From Calditrichia bacterium (lineage in GTDB: Bacteria > Calditrichota > Calditrichia > RBG-13-44-9 > J075): 64,000 bases of DNA. The stretch spans positions 186,001-250,000 of the forward strand of contig JACKAP010000007.1 of the NCBI GenBank assembly GCA_020635015.1, in the 5' to 3' direction. Shown here in pieces: positions 33,989-42,638 of this stretch (position 1 is its first letter; the number at the start of each line of letters is the position of its first letter). The notes beneath the pieces were generated by a model. The model was given only the letters and a program-made list of their open reading frames with translations, was not told the DNA's origin and did no database searches. Both the position numbers and the translations under genes were made by a program.

Positions 33989-34202
33989 GATGTTTGCTCG
34001 CTGTCGCTCGCGATATTTGTTCGCTTCGCTCACGATGTTTGCTCGCTGTCGCTCGCGATATTTGTTCGCTTCGCTCACGATGTTTGCTCGCTGTCGCTCG
34101 CGATTTTGGTAAATTTTTTGCTTTTATCACGAAATAGCTGTCACCTTAAATCTTTCTACGCTCTACGCTCTACGCTCTACGCTCTACGCTCTACGCTCTA
34201 CG
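33989..34202. repeat. 45-bp tandem repeat followed by CTACGCT microsatellite
   Basis: A 45-bp unit starting GATGTTTGCTCGCTGTCGCT begins at 33989, 34034 and 34079; the third copy is shortened (to about 34107). Each unit contains self-complementary CGCTCGCG-type sequence. From 34156 to 34202 the heptamer CTACGCT is repeated almost seven times. A short ORF across this tract only reflects the repeat period. The tract lies between the convergent ATP-grasp and radical SAM genes. Confidence 0.85.
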
Positions 34203-34274
34203 TTTTTCATGCTTAATACCAACATCCAATGTCGTTAATCAAATCCGAGCCAACTGCTCTTCCGTCGGTTCCGC

Positions 34275-35660
34275 TCAACAGTACCACGGTTCGTTGAGAT
34301 AGGGAATTTCGCTTCGAGAAAGCAGCGACCGCGGCCGGGGCGGCGGGGTGGCGCTGCCCGACAGTTCGTTGACACGGCTCCAGATTTTTTCGAAAATTGC
34401 CTCCCGCCCGACTGCCTGGGAGTTGGCTGCATTGACCAGCTCAAAAACCTGCGGCTGCAGGGCATCGACCCGGGGATCGGGATGCCGCCATTCATAAGAG
34501 AGCTGCGCTTCGTTGAATTGGCCGAGCACTTTCCGGGTCTCCGGCAGTTCCAACAGGCGGGACCCTTCCGGGATCAGCAGGCGGATGGCGTACTGCACCG
34601 GGGAAATGTTGCCGATCAGATCCAACTCCGCCACGGTCTGCAGCAGATCGCGGTAGCCCTCCAGGGTGATCCAGGGATTGAAGGCCACGAAGGTCGGATT
34701 GAGCGCCAGCCCCACTTCATCGAGCAACCGTACGGCGCGGATGAAGTCGCTGCGGGTATGTCCTTTATCGAAAATCTTCAGTATGGTGTCGTCGACCGCC
34801 TCCACCGCGCTGGTGACCAGCAGGCAGCCGGTATCGCGCAAACGCGGGAGATGCTTTTGATATTTGAGCAGATGTTCGATCTTGATGGTCACATCATAGG
34901 TCACTTCCGGGAATTCCCGGTGCAGGGCGTTTACGATCGGCAGCACATGCCCGGGACCGTTGAGGAAATCCGGATCGCCGAAGGTGATATGCTGTGCGCC
35001 CATCTCCACCTGTTGGCGGATATCTGCCAGCACCACTTCTTTTTGCACCACCCGGAAGCGGCCGTTATAGACCGGCACAATCGGGCAATGGCGGCAGGTA
35101 TGCTTACAGCCGCGGGTAGCTTCCACGTAGCCGGTGATCCGGGTGGTGCCGTTGCCGAGGTGCATCTGTGCATAACGGCTTAAGGGAGGGAGTTGTCCCC
35201 GCTGTGGCACCCGGAACGACTGGCGCGTCAGGGAAATCTGCGGCGCTTCCTGTGGATGGCCGGCCCGCCCCTGCTGTTCTCCACGCAGGCGCTGGCACAA
35301 CTGCACCAGCCCGCTCTCGAATTCGCCGCCCAGGATGGATTGCGCACCAAGCCGGCGCAGGTAGGAGGCGTTGACCGGCGCATAAAGACCATAGAAGCAG
35401 AGATGGGCCTGCGGATTCAAGGCTTTCACCCGCTCGATCATCCCCACAGCCAGGCGGGTGGCGGTGTGCATCGGAACGTAAAACGCCACTGCATCAGCGC
35501 GGCGCACGGCTTCTGCAGGGAAGGGTTCCACAGCGCAATCGGCACAGGTGACCGTAAAGCCGGCTTCCTGGAGCCAGGCGGCCGGTGAAGCCAGCCCAAA
35601 GGGCTGGCGGCCCAATTCATAAGTGGAAATCAGCACAATCTGAAAAGGCGGGATGGGCAT
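34275..35660 (-). CDS. B12-binding-type radical SAM protein
   Basis: 461 residues from ATG 35660, seven bases after the nfuA stop, chosen because an earlier start would overlap nfuA. The N-terminal region (about 1-120, 'FQIVLISTYELGRQPFGLAS', 'ADAVAFYVPMHTATRLA') has the Rossmann-like shape of a cobalamin-binding domain, but its usual DxHxxG is not obvious. The radical SAM motif is 'CKHTCRHCP' (CxxxCxxC), and the barrel has 'HITFGDPDFLNGPGHV' (GxP), 'DVTIKIEHLL' and 'VTSAVEAVDDTILKI'. A helical C-terminal part follows. This is typical of CUxxx-type B12-dependent radical SAM enzymes of unclear substrate. It is in an operon with NfuA, which supplies Fe-S clusters. Confidence 0.85.
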   Translation of the reverse strand: MPIPPFQIVLISTYELGRQPFGLASPAAWLQEAGFTVTCADCAVEPFPAEAVRRADAVAFYVPMHTATRLAVGMIERVKALNPQAHLCFYGLYAPVNASYLRRLGAQSILGGEFESGLVQLCQRLRGEQQGRAGHPQEAPQISLTRQSFRVPQRGQLPPLSRYAQMHLGNGTTRITGYVEATRGCKHTCRHCPIVPVYNGRFRVVQKEVVLADIRQQVEMGAQHITFGDPDFLNGPGHVLPIVNALHREFPEVTYDVTIKIEHLLKYQKHLPRLRDTGCLLVTSAVEAVDDTILKIFDKGHTRSDFIRAVRLLDEVGLALNPTFVAFNPWITLEGYRDLLQTVAELDLIGNISPVQYAIRLLIPEGSRLLELPETRKVLGQFNEAQLSYEWRHPDPRVDALQPQVFELVNAANSQAVGREAIFEKIWSRVNELSGSATPPPRPRSLLSRSEIPYLNEPWYC

Positions 35661-35667
35661 GTAAAAA

Positions 35668-36345
35668 CTACTTCGACGGTTGATAATACGGGTTCTTGCC
35701 ACTGGCGTGATCGGTGCTGTCGAGAATTTCGGTAATTTCCGGAACGTTCTGCTTGATCATCACCTCGATACCCTGCTTGAGGGTGACATCCACCATCCCA
35801 CAGCCGCGGCAGCCGCCGCCCAGTTCGATATACGCAGTGGTATCCTTGACGTCGATCAGTTGCACAAAGCCGCCGTGCAAGGCCAGGGCGGGATTGATCT
35901 GCTCATCGATCACCCGCTGCACCTTGTCTGCCAGGGGCCCGTCGGCCTGGGAATGTTGAATGATCTTATCGATCCGGAAACCTCCCCCGGCGCCGGCGGT
36001 GATAAAATCCAGCTTGACATGCTGCACGTGCGGCAGGCTGTCGGCATCGATATAGACCTTGAAATCGTCGAAATCGATCACCATATCATCGTCGTAGGCT
36101 TCGCCTTCCTGCACGAAAGCCAAGCTGTATTCCGGATTGACCGGGGAGGTGGCTTCCGCCAGCACCCGGATGCCCAGCACCGGGGAGGCCGCCCCCTGGA
36201 TCAGTTGATTGAGCTTCTCCCGGGCGATGTCGGTGATGACCACCAATTCATTTTCTGCATTCATATCCTGTCCTTGCGCCGCCCCCGCCGGTGCGGCGGA
36301 TTCGGATGCTTTTTTATCTTTTTTTGAGCCAAACCAGGCGCTCAT
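35668..36345 (-). CDS. nfuA: NfuA-type iron-sulfur cluster carrier
   Basis: 225 residues from ATG 36345 (AAAGGAG nine bases upstream; an in-frame ATG 60 bases earlier lacks an SD). Residues about 30-130 form an A-type (HesB/IscA-like) domain with no cysteines, the degenerate form seen in E. coli NfuA. About 140-210 is the NifU C-terminal domain, with 'IDEQINPALALHGGFVQLIDV' and the cluster ligand motif 'GGGCRGCGMVDVTLKQGIE' (CxxC). NfuA transfers 4Fe-4S clusters to apoproteins. The N-terminal 30 residues are charged and Ala-rich, and probably disordered. The next gene on the strand encodes a radical SAM enzyme, a plausible client. Confidence 0.93.
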   Translation of the reverse strand: MSAWFGSKKDKKASESAAPAGAAQGQDMNAENELVVITDIAREKLNQLIQGAASPVLGIRVLAEATSPVNPEYSLAFVQEGEAYDDDMVIDFDDFKVYIDADSLPHVQHVKLDFITAGAGGGFRIDKIIQHSQADGPLADKVQRVIDEQINPALALHGGFVQLIDVKDTTAYIELGGGCRGCGMVDVTLKQGIEVMIKQNVPEITEILDSTDHASGKNPYYQPSK

Positions 36346-36699
36346 GTTATTTGCTCCTTTCCAGATTAAATCCGGCGCTCCATTACTTGTTTTCCAGGTA
36401 ATCACCGGGCTGACATATTACAACGTCGGATGTTTCACCGCAATAAATTATTTTTAAAACCGGCTGGTCCTTTGTGATAAAGGAGCTCCCTCCGCGGCGT
36501 TGGAGACGCAAACGCTTTGCAGTACAAGGCGGTTGACATAAGATAGATTTTTGTATACTATTTTCAAAAATTTTCGTTGCGTTCTGCCGGAAAACCGTTT
36601 ATATTTTCAGTGAAAATATGTTCACCAAACATCTGCCGGCAAAGATGAATTTAATGACAGTTTTGTTCAATTTCAGTTAGAGAAAGGCAAGGTAACGAT
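36346..36699. promoter_or_regulatory. intergenic region with a possible sigma70-type promoter
   Basis: A 354-bp gap between divergent nfuA and the 81-residue gene. TTGACA at 36533-36538 is followed 17 bases later by TACTAT (36556-36561), or 15 bases later by TATACT, facing right. The lineage's promoter consensus is unknown, so this is a weak call. The SD AAAGGCAAGG lies before ATG 36700. No repeats or RNA genes were recognised. Confidence 0.35.
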
Positions 36700-36945
36700 A
36701 TGGCGCAGGAACGAGGCGGTAAACCGGTCGATGTGCTGACGTTCTTTCAGAACGGAAAGATCGATCCAATCAAATTTCGCTGGAACGGCAAGGTCTACCC
36801 GGTCACCCGGATCAACAAGCAATGGACTGAGACCCAGGGGGCCCGGCATTTGTATCACTTCATCGTCGAATCCAACGGTCCCGACAACTACGAGTTGAGC
36901 TTTGACAGCAATAAATTTACCTGGCAGATTGTCCAGGTCGCATAA
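36700..36945 (+). CDS. small conserved-looking protein (DUF6504-like)
   Basis: 81 residues, ATG at 36700 with AAGGCAAGG upstream. The compact beta-rich sequence reads 'PIKFRWNGKVYPVTRINKQW', 'HLYHFIVESNGPDNYELSF', 'FTWQIVQV'. The 'F-W-G-x-x-Y-x-V-x-x-I' opening and the C-terminal 'WxIxQV' are reminiscent of the small DUF6504-type beta fold found near DNA polymerase IV genes in Actinobacteria, but the match is by eye. There is no signal peptide. It is monocistronic, with its own strong terminator at 36961-36998. The function is unknown. Confidence 0.75.
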   Translation: MAQERGGKPVDVLTFFQNGKIDPIKFRWNGKVYPVTRINKQWTETQGARHLYHFIVESNGPDNYELSFDSNKFTWQIVQVA

Positions 36946-36960
36946 TCTCCCCACCCCACA

Positions 36961-36998
36961 CCCCTCTGGGAGGTACGCCTTCCGGAGGGGGCCTTTTT
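36961..36998 (+). terminator. intrinsic terminator after the 81-residue gene
   Basis: Stem CCCCTCTGG / CCGGAGGGG with one T-G wobble, extended by AGG / CCT inside, then GCCTTTTTT. It ends the small gene's transcript about 15 bases past its stop. Confidence 0.85.
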
Positions 36999-37028
36999 TC
37001 CCGATTACCTTTTTGATGACATACAATT

Positions 37029-37796
37029 TTACTGCAGATAGGATTGCGGTTTGCCATCAGAAGAAGGCCATGCCAAAATCAATTTTTCTTTAATATAGCA
37101 TTTGATTGAAGAAACTTGAAAAATTGGATTATAGTAGTATTCGATAGGTGCACTCTTAATCAGATTCTTTGATGGCCCTTTATTTAAAAAATTATTGCTG
37201 GGACCGATGTAAAACTCAATTATGAATTCACAATCTGCATATGCGACATCATACTGACGAGCTAAATCTTGCTCCAGCTTTTCAATCACCAATTTAAACC
37301 AGACACCACTACTATTGCGAAAATTCATATGTACATGGCAGTTCTTGCCATACCAGCTTTTATTCCTTTGGTGGTAATAATTAGAAATATAATGACTTTC
37401 AATCGTTTCAGAGTCAATCGTTAAGCTATGTTGGTATGGATCATAACGCCGGTTTTTGGCATCGGGAGTCGACTTTATGGTGAAATACTTCGGCTCTAAT
37501 TTCTGATAATACGCATAGAGTTCATCCCATTTATTTTTGTTCGCATTTCTGAGATTTTCTTTTTTAATTTTGTCTGTCCTCTTGTAATATTCTTTTCTTG
37601 TTTCATATGGATCTTGCTTAATATGATCATTCGGGTCATAATTCTCGTGTTTCCATTGTAAACGTCTTAATTTTAAGACCGCTGGTTTCTCCAAATATGA
37701 CTGAAGCGAATCTTCCACGGCAGACATGTCGATGTACATATTTTGTGAGTAGGCGAGGTTGAACCAAAATAGGCTAAAAAGGAGATAGAGTTTCAT
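37029..37796 (-). CDS. secreted hypothetical protein in AT-rich DNA
   Basis: 255 residues from ATG 37796 (AAAGGG five bases upstream; longer in-frame starts further up are unsupported). The signal peptide is MKLYLLFSLFWFNLAYSQ. The mature protein is rich in Lys, Asn and Tyr ('KNKWDELYAYYQKLEPKYFT', 'SWYGKNCHVHMNFRNSSGVW') with two Cys. No family was recognised. Base and codon use are clearly AT-richer than neighbouring genes, which suggests transfer or a fast-evolving gene. It stands alone: the neighbours are on the other strand. Confidence 0.7.
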   Translation of the reverse strand: MKLYLLFSLFWFNLAYSQNMYIDMSAVEDSLQSYLEKPAVLKLRRLQWKHENYDPNDHIKQDPYETRKEYYKRTDKIKKENLRNANKNKWDELYAYYQKLEPKYFTIKSTPDAKNRRYDPYQHSLTIDSETIESHYISNYYHQRNKSWYGKNCHVHMNFRNSSGVWFKLVIEKLEQDLARQYDVAYADCEFIIEFYIGPSNNFLNKGPSKNLIKSAPIEYYYNPIFQVSSIKCYIKEKLILAWPSSDGKPQSYLQ

Positions 37797-38227
37797 GCTA
37801 ACCCTTTCATTATAAGAGGAAACAATCCGATGAGTATGCGTGACGTTTTCCAAACCGCTTATTAAGCAACCACAATACTTTGCGCTTGTTGGGAAGTTAT
37901 CCACCATCTCCCAAACATTCAACCCATAAGTTACAAAATTCACATTCTCTGCCTCCTAATCTGCAAGCAGCTAGTGAATTGCAGATGTGTACTGATAATA
38001 TTGTGAACACTAATGTCTACAAACGCTAACCTTGTTTTCAGCAAGGCTGTAAACTTTGTTAGCAAAAGTGATTGACGGCGATATTTTTGTTGAATGACTA
38101 ATATTTTAAAAAACAAATATTTAACAAGTTTTTTTTGTCGCAGGCGTTTTCTGGCAGACAATTTGACTTTTCTCCGGTTGTGATGATGAAGCTGATAACA
38201 AAATCGTTAACCAGAGGAGAAAAGAAA
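37797..38227. other. AT-rich intergenic region
   Basis: About 430 bp between the divergent AT-rich secreted-protein gene and a lipoprotein gene. It should hold their promoters. I see no hairpin, repeat family or gene. GAGGAG at about 38214-38220 is the SD of the lipoprotein. Confidence 0.5.
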
Positions 38228-38809
38228 ATGAAAACTGCATTATTAAATCCTGTCCGCATCCTTGTGATGTTCACCCTGGCGCTGCTAATGAGCGCCTGCA
38301 CCATTAACGAAGCCGGCCCGATGGGACCGGAGGGGCCTCCCGGCGAACCGGGCAACGCCAATCTGGAAACGGTCTATTTTTCCTTCACCTATGGCGAGGC
38401 CGATATCTACGGCGACTACAGTGAGGCTTATGTTTACATGCCGGAAATCACTCCCTCCATCGTTGATGAAGGAATAGTGCTGGCATACCATGAAAAGGAG
38501 CCGGGATTATTCCAGGCCCTGCCCTATACCGAATCCTATACCAGCGGCTTCCACTACGGCTATAATTTTGCCTACCAGTTGGAAGAGGCAATCTTCATTT
38601 TCGAAAGCGATGACGCCGACTGGATTCCCCCGGCAAACCGGGTCTTCGCCGGCAAGATCGTCATCATTCACGGTCCCTATTATCTTGGCAAACTGGCCGG
38701 GGTCGATGTGAATGACTACCGGGCAGTGGAAAAGGCCCTGGATCTGGAAGCGGTGGAAGCAGACAGTATCGTCAGAAGCGTGATTAAGGCGCAATCGCGG
38801 GCAAAATAG
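38228..38809 (+). CDS. lipoprotein with a short collagen-like motif
   Basis: 193 residues from ATG 38228, preceded by GAGGAGAAAAGAAA. The signal is MKTALLNPVRILVMFTLALLM with lipobox MSAC. Next comes a collagen-like stretch (GPMGPEGPPGEPGNAN), then about 145 residues of probable beta structure ('TVYFSFTYGEADIYGDYSEA', 'HYGYNFAYQLEEAIFIFESD') and a C-terminal helix. Small lipoproteins with this Gly-x-y linker are frequent in Bacteroidota-type genomes and lack assigned function. The protein should be lipid-anchored outside the inner membrane. No operon partner is visible. Confidence 0.85.
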   Translation: MKTALLNPVRILVMFTLALLMSACTINEAGPMGPEGPPGEPGNANLETVYFSFTYGEADIYGDYSEAYVYMPEITPSIVDEGIVLAYHEKEPGLFQALPYTESYTSGFHYGYNFAYQLEEAIFIFESDDADWIPPANRVFAGKIVIIHGPYYLGKLAGVDVNDYRAVEKALDLEAVEADSIVRSVIKAQSRAK

Positions 38810-38963
38810 AACGCGGATGACGCGGATTTACGCGGATTAATTATAGACAAATCGTAAGCCTCATCGTTAAAGATGTGGCTTACGATTATTTCAATTTGAT
38901 AAACCAGACGAAATACCCTAATTTGCAGGGAGCGGGATTGGAGGATAAGTAGGCTATTTTTTG

Positions 38964-39131
38964 AGTCCACGGATTTCACGGATTAACACGGAAAATCGAT
39001 TGGGAAAAGTATCTGTGTAGACAGGAAACGGCTGAATCGGTTTAATCGCGTGCGGTCGGTTTTTTCCCATCTACTCATTAATCCATATACCGGTAAAATA
39101 ATCCGTGTTAATCTGTGTAATCCGTGGATAT
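38964..39131. repeat. ATCCGTG inverted-arm element
   Basis: The left arm, TCCACGGATTTCACGGATTA (about 38967-38994), and the right arm, AATCCGTGTTAATCTGTG...CCGTGGA (about 39102-39129), are inverted around a 110-bp core. A further half copy (CGCGGATGACGCGGATTTAC) lies at about 38813-38840. Together with these, the 390-bp gap before the FG-GAP kinase gene has no gene. Confidence 0.8.
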
Positions 39132-39200
39132 CTTTAAAAGCGGTTAGCGGCACCAGATTCTCAATTGAAAGCACTGAAGTTTCCTGGAGAGAAAGAGATC

Positions 39201-42200
39201 GTGAAGCGGATCAGGTATATCATTGTCGGGTTGGGGGTGCTGCTGTGGATTGCGACAGCGTTCGGGCAGGACAGCACCGCCGTCGACAGCAGCGCTGCCG
39301 GGTGGGCAGAGCGCATGTTCCGGCAGGATCTCCAGCCGCAGCTGCTGCCGGAGTTTGCCGATGGTTATGGCGTGGTGTTCCGCGATCTGAATCGCGACGG
39401 TTTTGCTGATATATACATCGTATGCTTCCGCAACCTCAACCGTCTCTTCATCAACCAGGGGAAGCCGGATTTTTTCCTGGATTATACCATCCAATCCGGA
39501 CTGGGCGGCAACCTGATGTCCTACGGCGAGAACAACCTGGAACTGGGCGCCTCGGCGGTCGATTATAATAATGACGGCTGGCAGGATATCCTGATCGTGG
39601 GCTGGGGCCTGACCACCTATCTCTACCCCCAGCAGGCCAATCTCTCGTTTCGCGAAAACTTTCCCCTGGCAGAAATTTATTATCCAATCGACGGTAACGC
39701 CGGGATATGGGCGGACGTGAACCGCGACGGTGAGCTCGATCTCTTCGTCACCGATGAACACTACCACAACCGCCTGTTCATGAATAACGGCGCCGGGCAC
39801 TTCCGGGAGCGCAGCAAAAAATTCGGCCTCAACCAGCCGGCGATCAGCCAGGGAGCCGCTTTTGCCGACGTCGATCAGGACGGCTATCCGGATCTCTATG
39901 TCTGCAACTGGTTCGCTCCGGACCGTTTCTACCGTAATATTGAGGGCAAGCAGTATCAGCAGATGGCGCTGCCCCTCCCGCACCTTCAAGATAGCCTGAA
40001 AAGCAACGGGGCCAGTTTTGGGGATATCGATAATGACGGCGACCTGGATCTGCTGGTCACCGACCGCGACGGCCAGACCCGGCTCTATGAAAACAACTTT
40101 TCCCCGGAGCGCCCCGAAGCATGGAGTTTCCGCGACATCACGGATACGGCCGGCATCGCCAATGACCTGCCGGCCTACGGCGGCATAATCGCCGACTTGA
40201 ATAACGACGGCTGGCAGGATATTTTTTTCACCAATATCGGTCCCAATCAGCTGTATCTCAATCGCGGCGATCGCCGTTTTCAACTGATATACCAGGAAAC
40301 GTTCTCCCCAACCTTTCCCCGGCGCGGCTACAGCACCGGGGCCGCGGTGGCCGACTATGACAACGATGGCGACCTGGATCTCTTTGTGGCCAATAAAGAT
40401 ACCCTCAGCGTATTGTATCATAACCCGCTGCAAGCCGGAAGTTTCCTGCGCCTGGTGCTGGAAGGGGTCACCAGCAACCGCGACGCCATCGGCAGTAAGA
40501 TCTGGCTCTACCAGGAAACCGCCCCGGGTGATTTTTCCCGGCTCTACGGCTTCCGGGAGATTTCCGGCGGGACGGGATATCTCTCGATCAGCGAGGCGGC
40601 GGCGCATTTCGGCGTCGAAACCGGGAAACGCTATCAGGCGCGCATCCGCTTTCCTTCCGGAACGGAGATCCGCACTGCCCCGCTGGCGCCGGGCGGGATT
40701 TACCCGGTAGCAGAGAGCGGCGGGATGCAGAAAAGCGTTACTCGCGCGTTTCAATATGCCGCACGGGTGGGCCGCAGCGAGGACTTCTGGCTGAATACCC
40801 TGTTGCTGCTGACCTGGCTGTTGCTGTTGATCGGCTTCATGCGCTTTTCGATCCGGCGCTATCTGTGGCAAAACAACCAGACCACCCTGTTCCTGATCAG
40901 CACCATGGTGCTGGGCTATCTTATTTTCCTCCTGCTTTCCGGACAGCCCACCTGGATAGTCCTGCTCGCTCAGATCGGCACCCTGCTGACCTTGATGGCG
41001 GTGCTGGCCGGTTTTATGGAAAAACTGCATCGCATCGAGACGCAGCGCTACGGGTACCGCCAACTGCTGCAAAATTTTTCCCAGCAGCTGATCTTCATCA
41101 AAAACAACAGCGAATTGTATGAGCGACTGGTCTCCACCATTCAGCAATCGATGAAAGTGACCTTCTGCAGCGCTTTAGAGGTGGAAAGCCAGGTGGCCCG
41201 ATTCAAGACCGTGGCCGGAATCTGGCGTCACCCTGCGCTGCAACTGCCGCTTTCTCCTGCACTGCAGGGGCAGTTGATTACCGCTCCGGCCCTGCGGGTG
41301 GCGGCGCTCCGGGAAGACCTGCCGGCGCTACACGATGTCGAGGCCCGCCTGATCATTCCCCTGGCCCGCAAAGAGAAGCTCCTCGCCCTGCTGTTGCTGG
41401 GCGCACGGGAAGACGGCGGCGAACTGCGCCCGGAGGATTTAGGCATTCTGCAGATCCTGGCCGGCCAGGCCGCCATCGCCATCGAGAACAATATCTACAT
41501 CGAAGAGACCCGCACCCTTACCCAGCGGCTGACCGAAGCGGAAATCCGCGAACAATACGTGACCGAACTGGAAACCCAGCACCAGAAGCTTGAGCAGCTC
41601 TACCGGGAACTGCAGGAGACCCAGACCCAGTTGATCCAGAGCGAGAAACTGGCCGGGCTGGGACAACTGGTGGCCGGCATTGCTCACGAGCTCAACAACC
41701 CGATCAGCTTCGTTTACGCCAATATGCGGGAACTTCAGCAGTACAATGCCGCGATCAGCGAGTTGCTGGACCTGCTCGATCAGCACAATGGCGCAGCGCA
41801 ATTTCAGGATCGGCTTCGCGAGAAACTCCGGGAACTCGATCAAAAATACGACCTGCACTTCATCCAGAAAGACATCGACAACCTGATCAATGAGTCGCTG
41901 GAAGGCAGCGAGCGGGTTAAGACCGTGGTGCAGAATCTGCGGAATTTCTCCCGCCTGGATGAGGCGGCGTTCAAGGCGGTGGACCTGCATGAAGGGCTGG
42001 AGTCGACCCTGCTGCTGCTCAACAATGAGCTCAAAAACCGCATCACTGTGCACCGGAATTATGGAAAGCTGCCGGCGGTTCCCTGCAATCCCGGGCACCT
42101 CAACCAGGTGTTCATGAACCTGCTGCTCAATGCCATCCAGGCGATCGACGGAAAGGGCGACATCTGGATCACTACCACCGTAGAAGGCGAGCAGGCCGTG

Positions 42201-42446
42201 ATCGGGATTCGCGACAGCGGGCGGGGTATTCCGGCAGAGGTGCAGCACCGGATCTTCGATCCCTTCTTTACCACCAAGCCGGTGGGCAAAGGTACCGGGC
42301 TGGGATTGAGTATCAGCTACAACATCATCCAGAAGCACGGCGGGCAGATCACTTTTAACAGCAAAGCGGGGGAAGGGACTGAATTTTTGATCCGGCTGCC
42401 GCTGACAACTAATTTTGCCACAGAGGCACAGAGATCACAGAGGTAA
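39201..42446 (+). CDS. FG-GAP/UnbV sensor histidine kinase
   Basis: 1081 residues from GTG 39201 (GGAGAGAAAGAG upstream; a TTG at 39165 is possible). Signal peptide ends ATAFGQ. Residues about 50-400 are VCBS/FG-GAP propeller repeats with Ca-binding loops (for example 'DLNRDGFADIYIV', 'VDYNNDGWQDILIV', 'DIDNDGDLDLLVT', 'DYDNDGDLDLFVA'). An ASPIC/UnbV domain (about 415-500, 'RDAIGSKIWLYQ', 'RIRFPSGTEIRTA') and three membrane helices (about 530-620) follow. Then come a GAF domain (about 640-775), a coiled coil and a kinase core: 'VAGIAHELNNPISFVYANM', 'MNLLLNAIQAI', 'GIRDSGRGIP', 'GKGTGLGLSISYNI'. It probably senses an extracellular ligand and signals to the sigma-54 regulator at 42639. The last nine or so residues are a translated repeat. 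Confidence 0.92.
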   Translation: MKRIRYIIVGLGVLLWIATAFGQDSTAVDSSAAGWAERMFRQDLQPQLLPEFADGYGVVFRDLNRDGFADIYIVCFRNLNRLFINQGKPDFFLDYTIQSGLGGNLMSYGENNLELGASAVDYNNDGWQDILIVGWGLTTYLYPQQANLSFRENFPLAEIYYPIDGNAGIWADVNRDGELDLFVTDEHYHNRLFMNNGAGHFRERSKKFGLNQPAISQGAAFADVDQDGYPDLYVCNWFAPDRFYRNIEGKQYQQMALPLPHLQDSLKSNGASFGDIDNDGDLDLLVTDRDGQTRLYENNFSPERPEAWSFRDITDTAGIANDLPAYGGIIADLNNDGWQDIFFTNIGPNQLYLNRGDRRFQLIYQETFSPTFPRRGYSTGAAVADYDNDGDLDLFVANKDTLSVLYHNPLQAGSFLRLVLEGVTSNRDAIGSKIWLYQETAPGDFSRLYGFREISGGTGYLSISEAAAHFGVETGKRYQARIRFPSGTEIRTAPLAPGGIYPVAESGGMQKSVTRAFQYAARVGRSEDFWLNTLLLLTWLLLLIGFMRFSIRRYLWQNNQTTLFLISTMVLGYLIFLLLSGQPTWIVLLAQIGTLLTLMAVLAGFMEKLHRIETQRYGYRQLLQNFSQQLIFIKNNSELYERLVSTIQQSMKVTFCSALEVESQVARFKTVAGIWRHPALQLPLSPALQGQLITAPALRVAALREDLPALHDVEARLIIPLARKEKLLALLLLGAREDGGELRPEDLGILQILAGQAAIAIENNIYIEETRTLTQRLTEAEIREQYVTELETQHQKLEQLYRELQETQTQLIQSEKLAGLGQLVAGIAHELNNPISFVYANMRELQQYNAAISELLDLLDQHNGAAQFQDRLREKLRELDQKYDLHFIQKDIDNLINESLEGSERVKTVVQNLRNFSRLDEAAFKAVDLHEGLESTLLLLNNELKNRITVHRNYGKLPAVPCNPGHLNQVFMNLLLNAIQAIDGKGDIWITTTVEGEQAVIGIRDSGRGIPAEVQHRIFDPFFTTKPVGKGTGLGLSISYNIIQKHGGQITFNSKAGEGTEFLIRLPLTTNFATEAQRSQR

Positions 42447-42488
42447 GGTGGGAAATGTGTTTTCTTGTGGATGGGTTGATGGGAACTC

Positions 42489-42612
42489 CTGGTGCCACGC
42501 TCTGCGTGGCGCCGAAACGACCGACGCTCTGCGTCGGATATCGCACGGATATGATTTCAATGAAACGACGCGGAGCGTCGGAACTTGGGCGCCACGCGGA
42601 GCGTGGCACCAG
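42489..42612. repeat. CGCTCTGCG nested hairpin element
   Basis: Arms 42489-42513 (CTGGTGCCACGCTCTGCGTG...) and 42588-42612 are complementary with one mismatch over 25 bp; inner arms CGACGCTCTGCGTCG / CGACGCGGAGCGTCG lie at 42522-42536 and 42566-42580. Each arm is itself a near-palindrome. A related half element is at 48700-48749. The element lies between the kinase gene and its regulator; the latter starts 27 bp later. Confidence 0.75.
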
Positions 42613-42638
42613 ACCACCAACAAACATGAATACCCAAT

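Noticed and set aside
33983..34216. Short open frame with DVCSLSLAIFVRFAH repeats
   Set aside because: It is only the translation of a 45-bp DNA tandem repeat, without RBS.
39144..41147. 667-codon open frame antisense to the FG-GAP kinase
   Set aside because: Caused by GC-rich codon bias on the other strand; the sense frame has clear domains.
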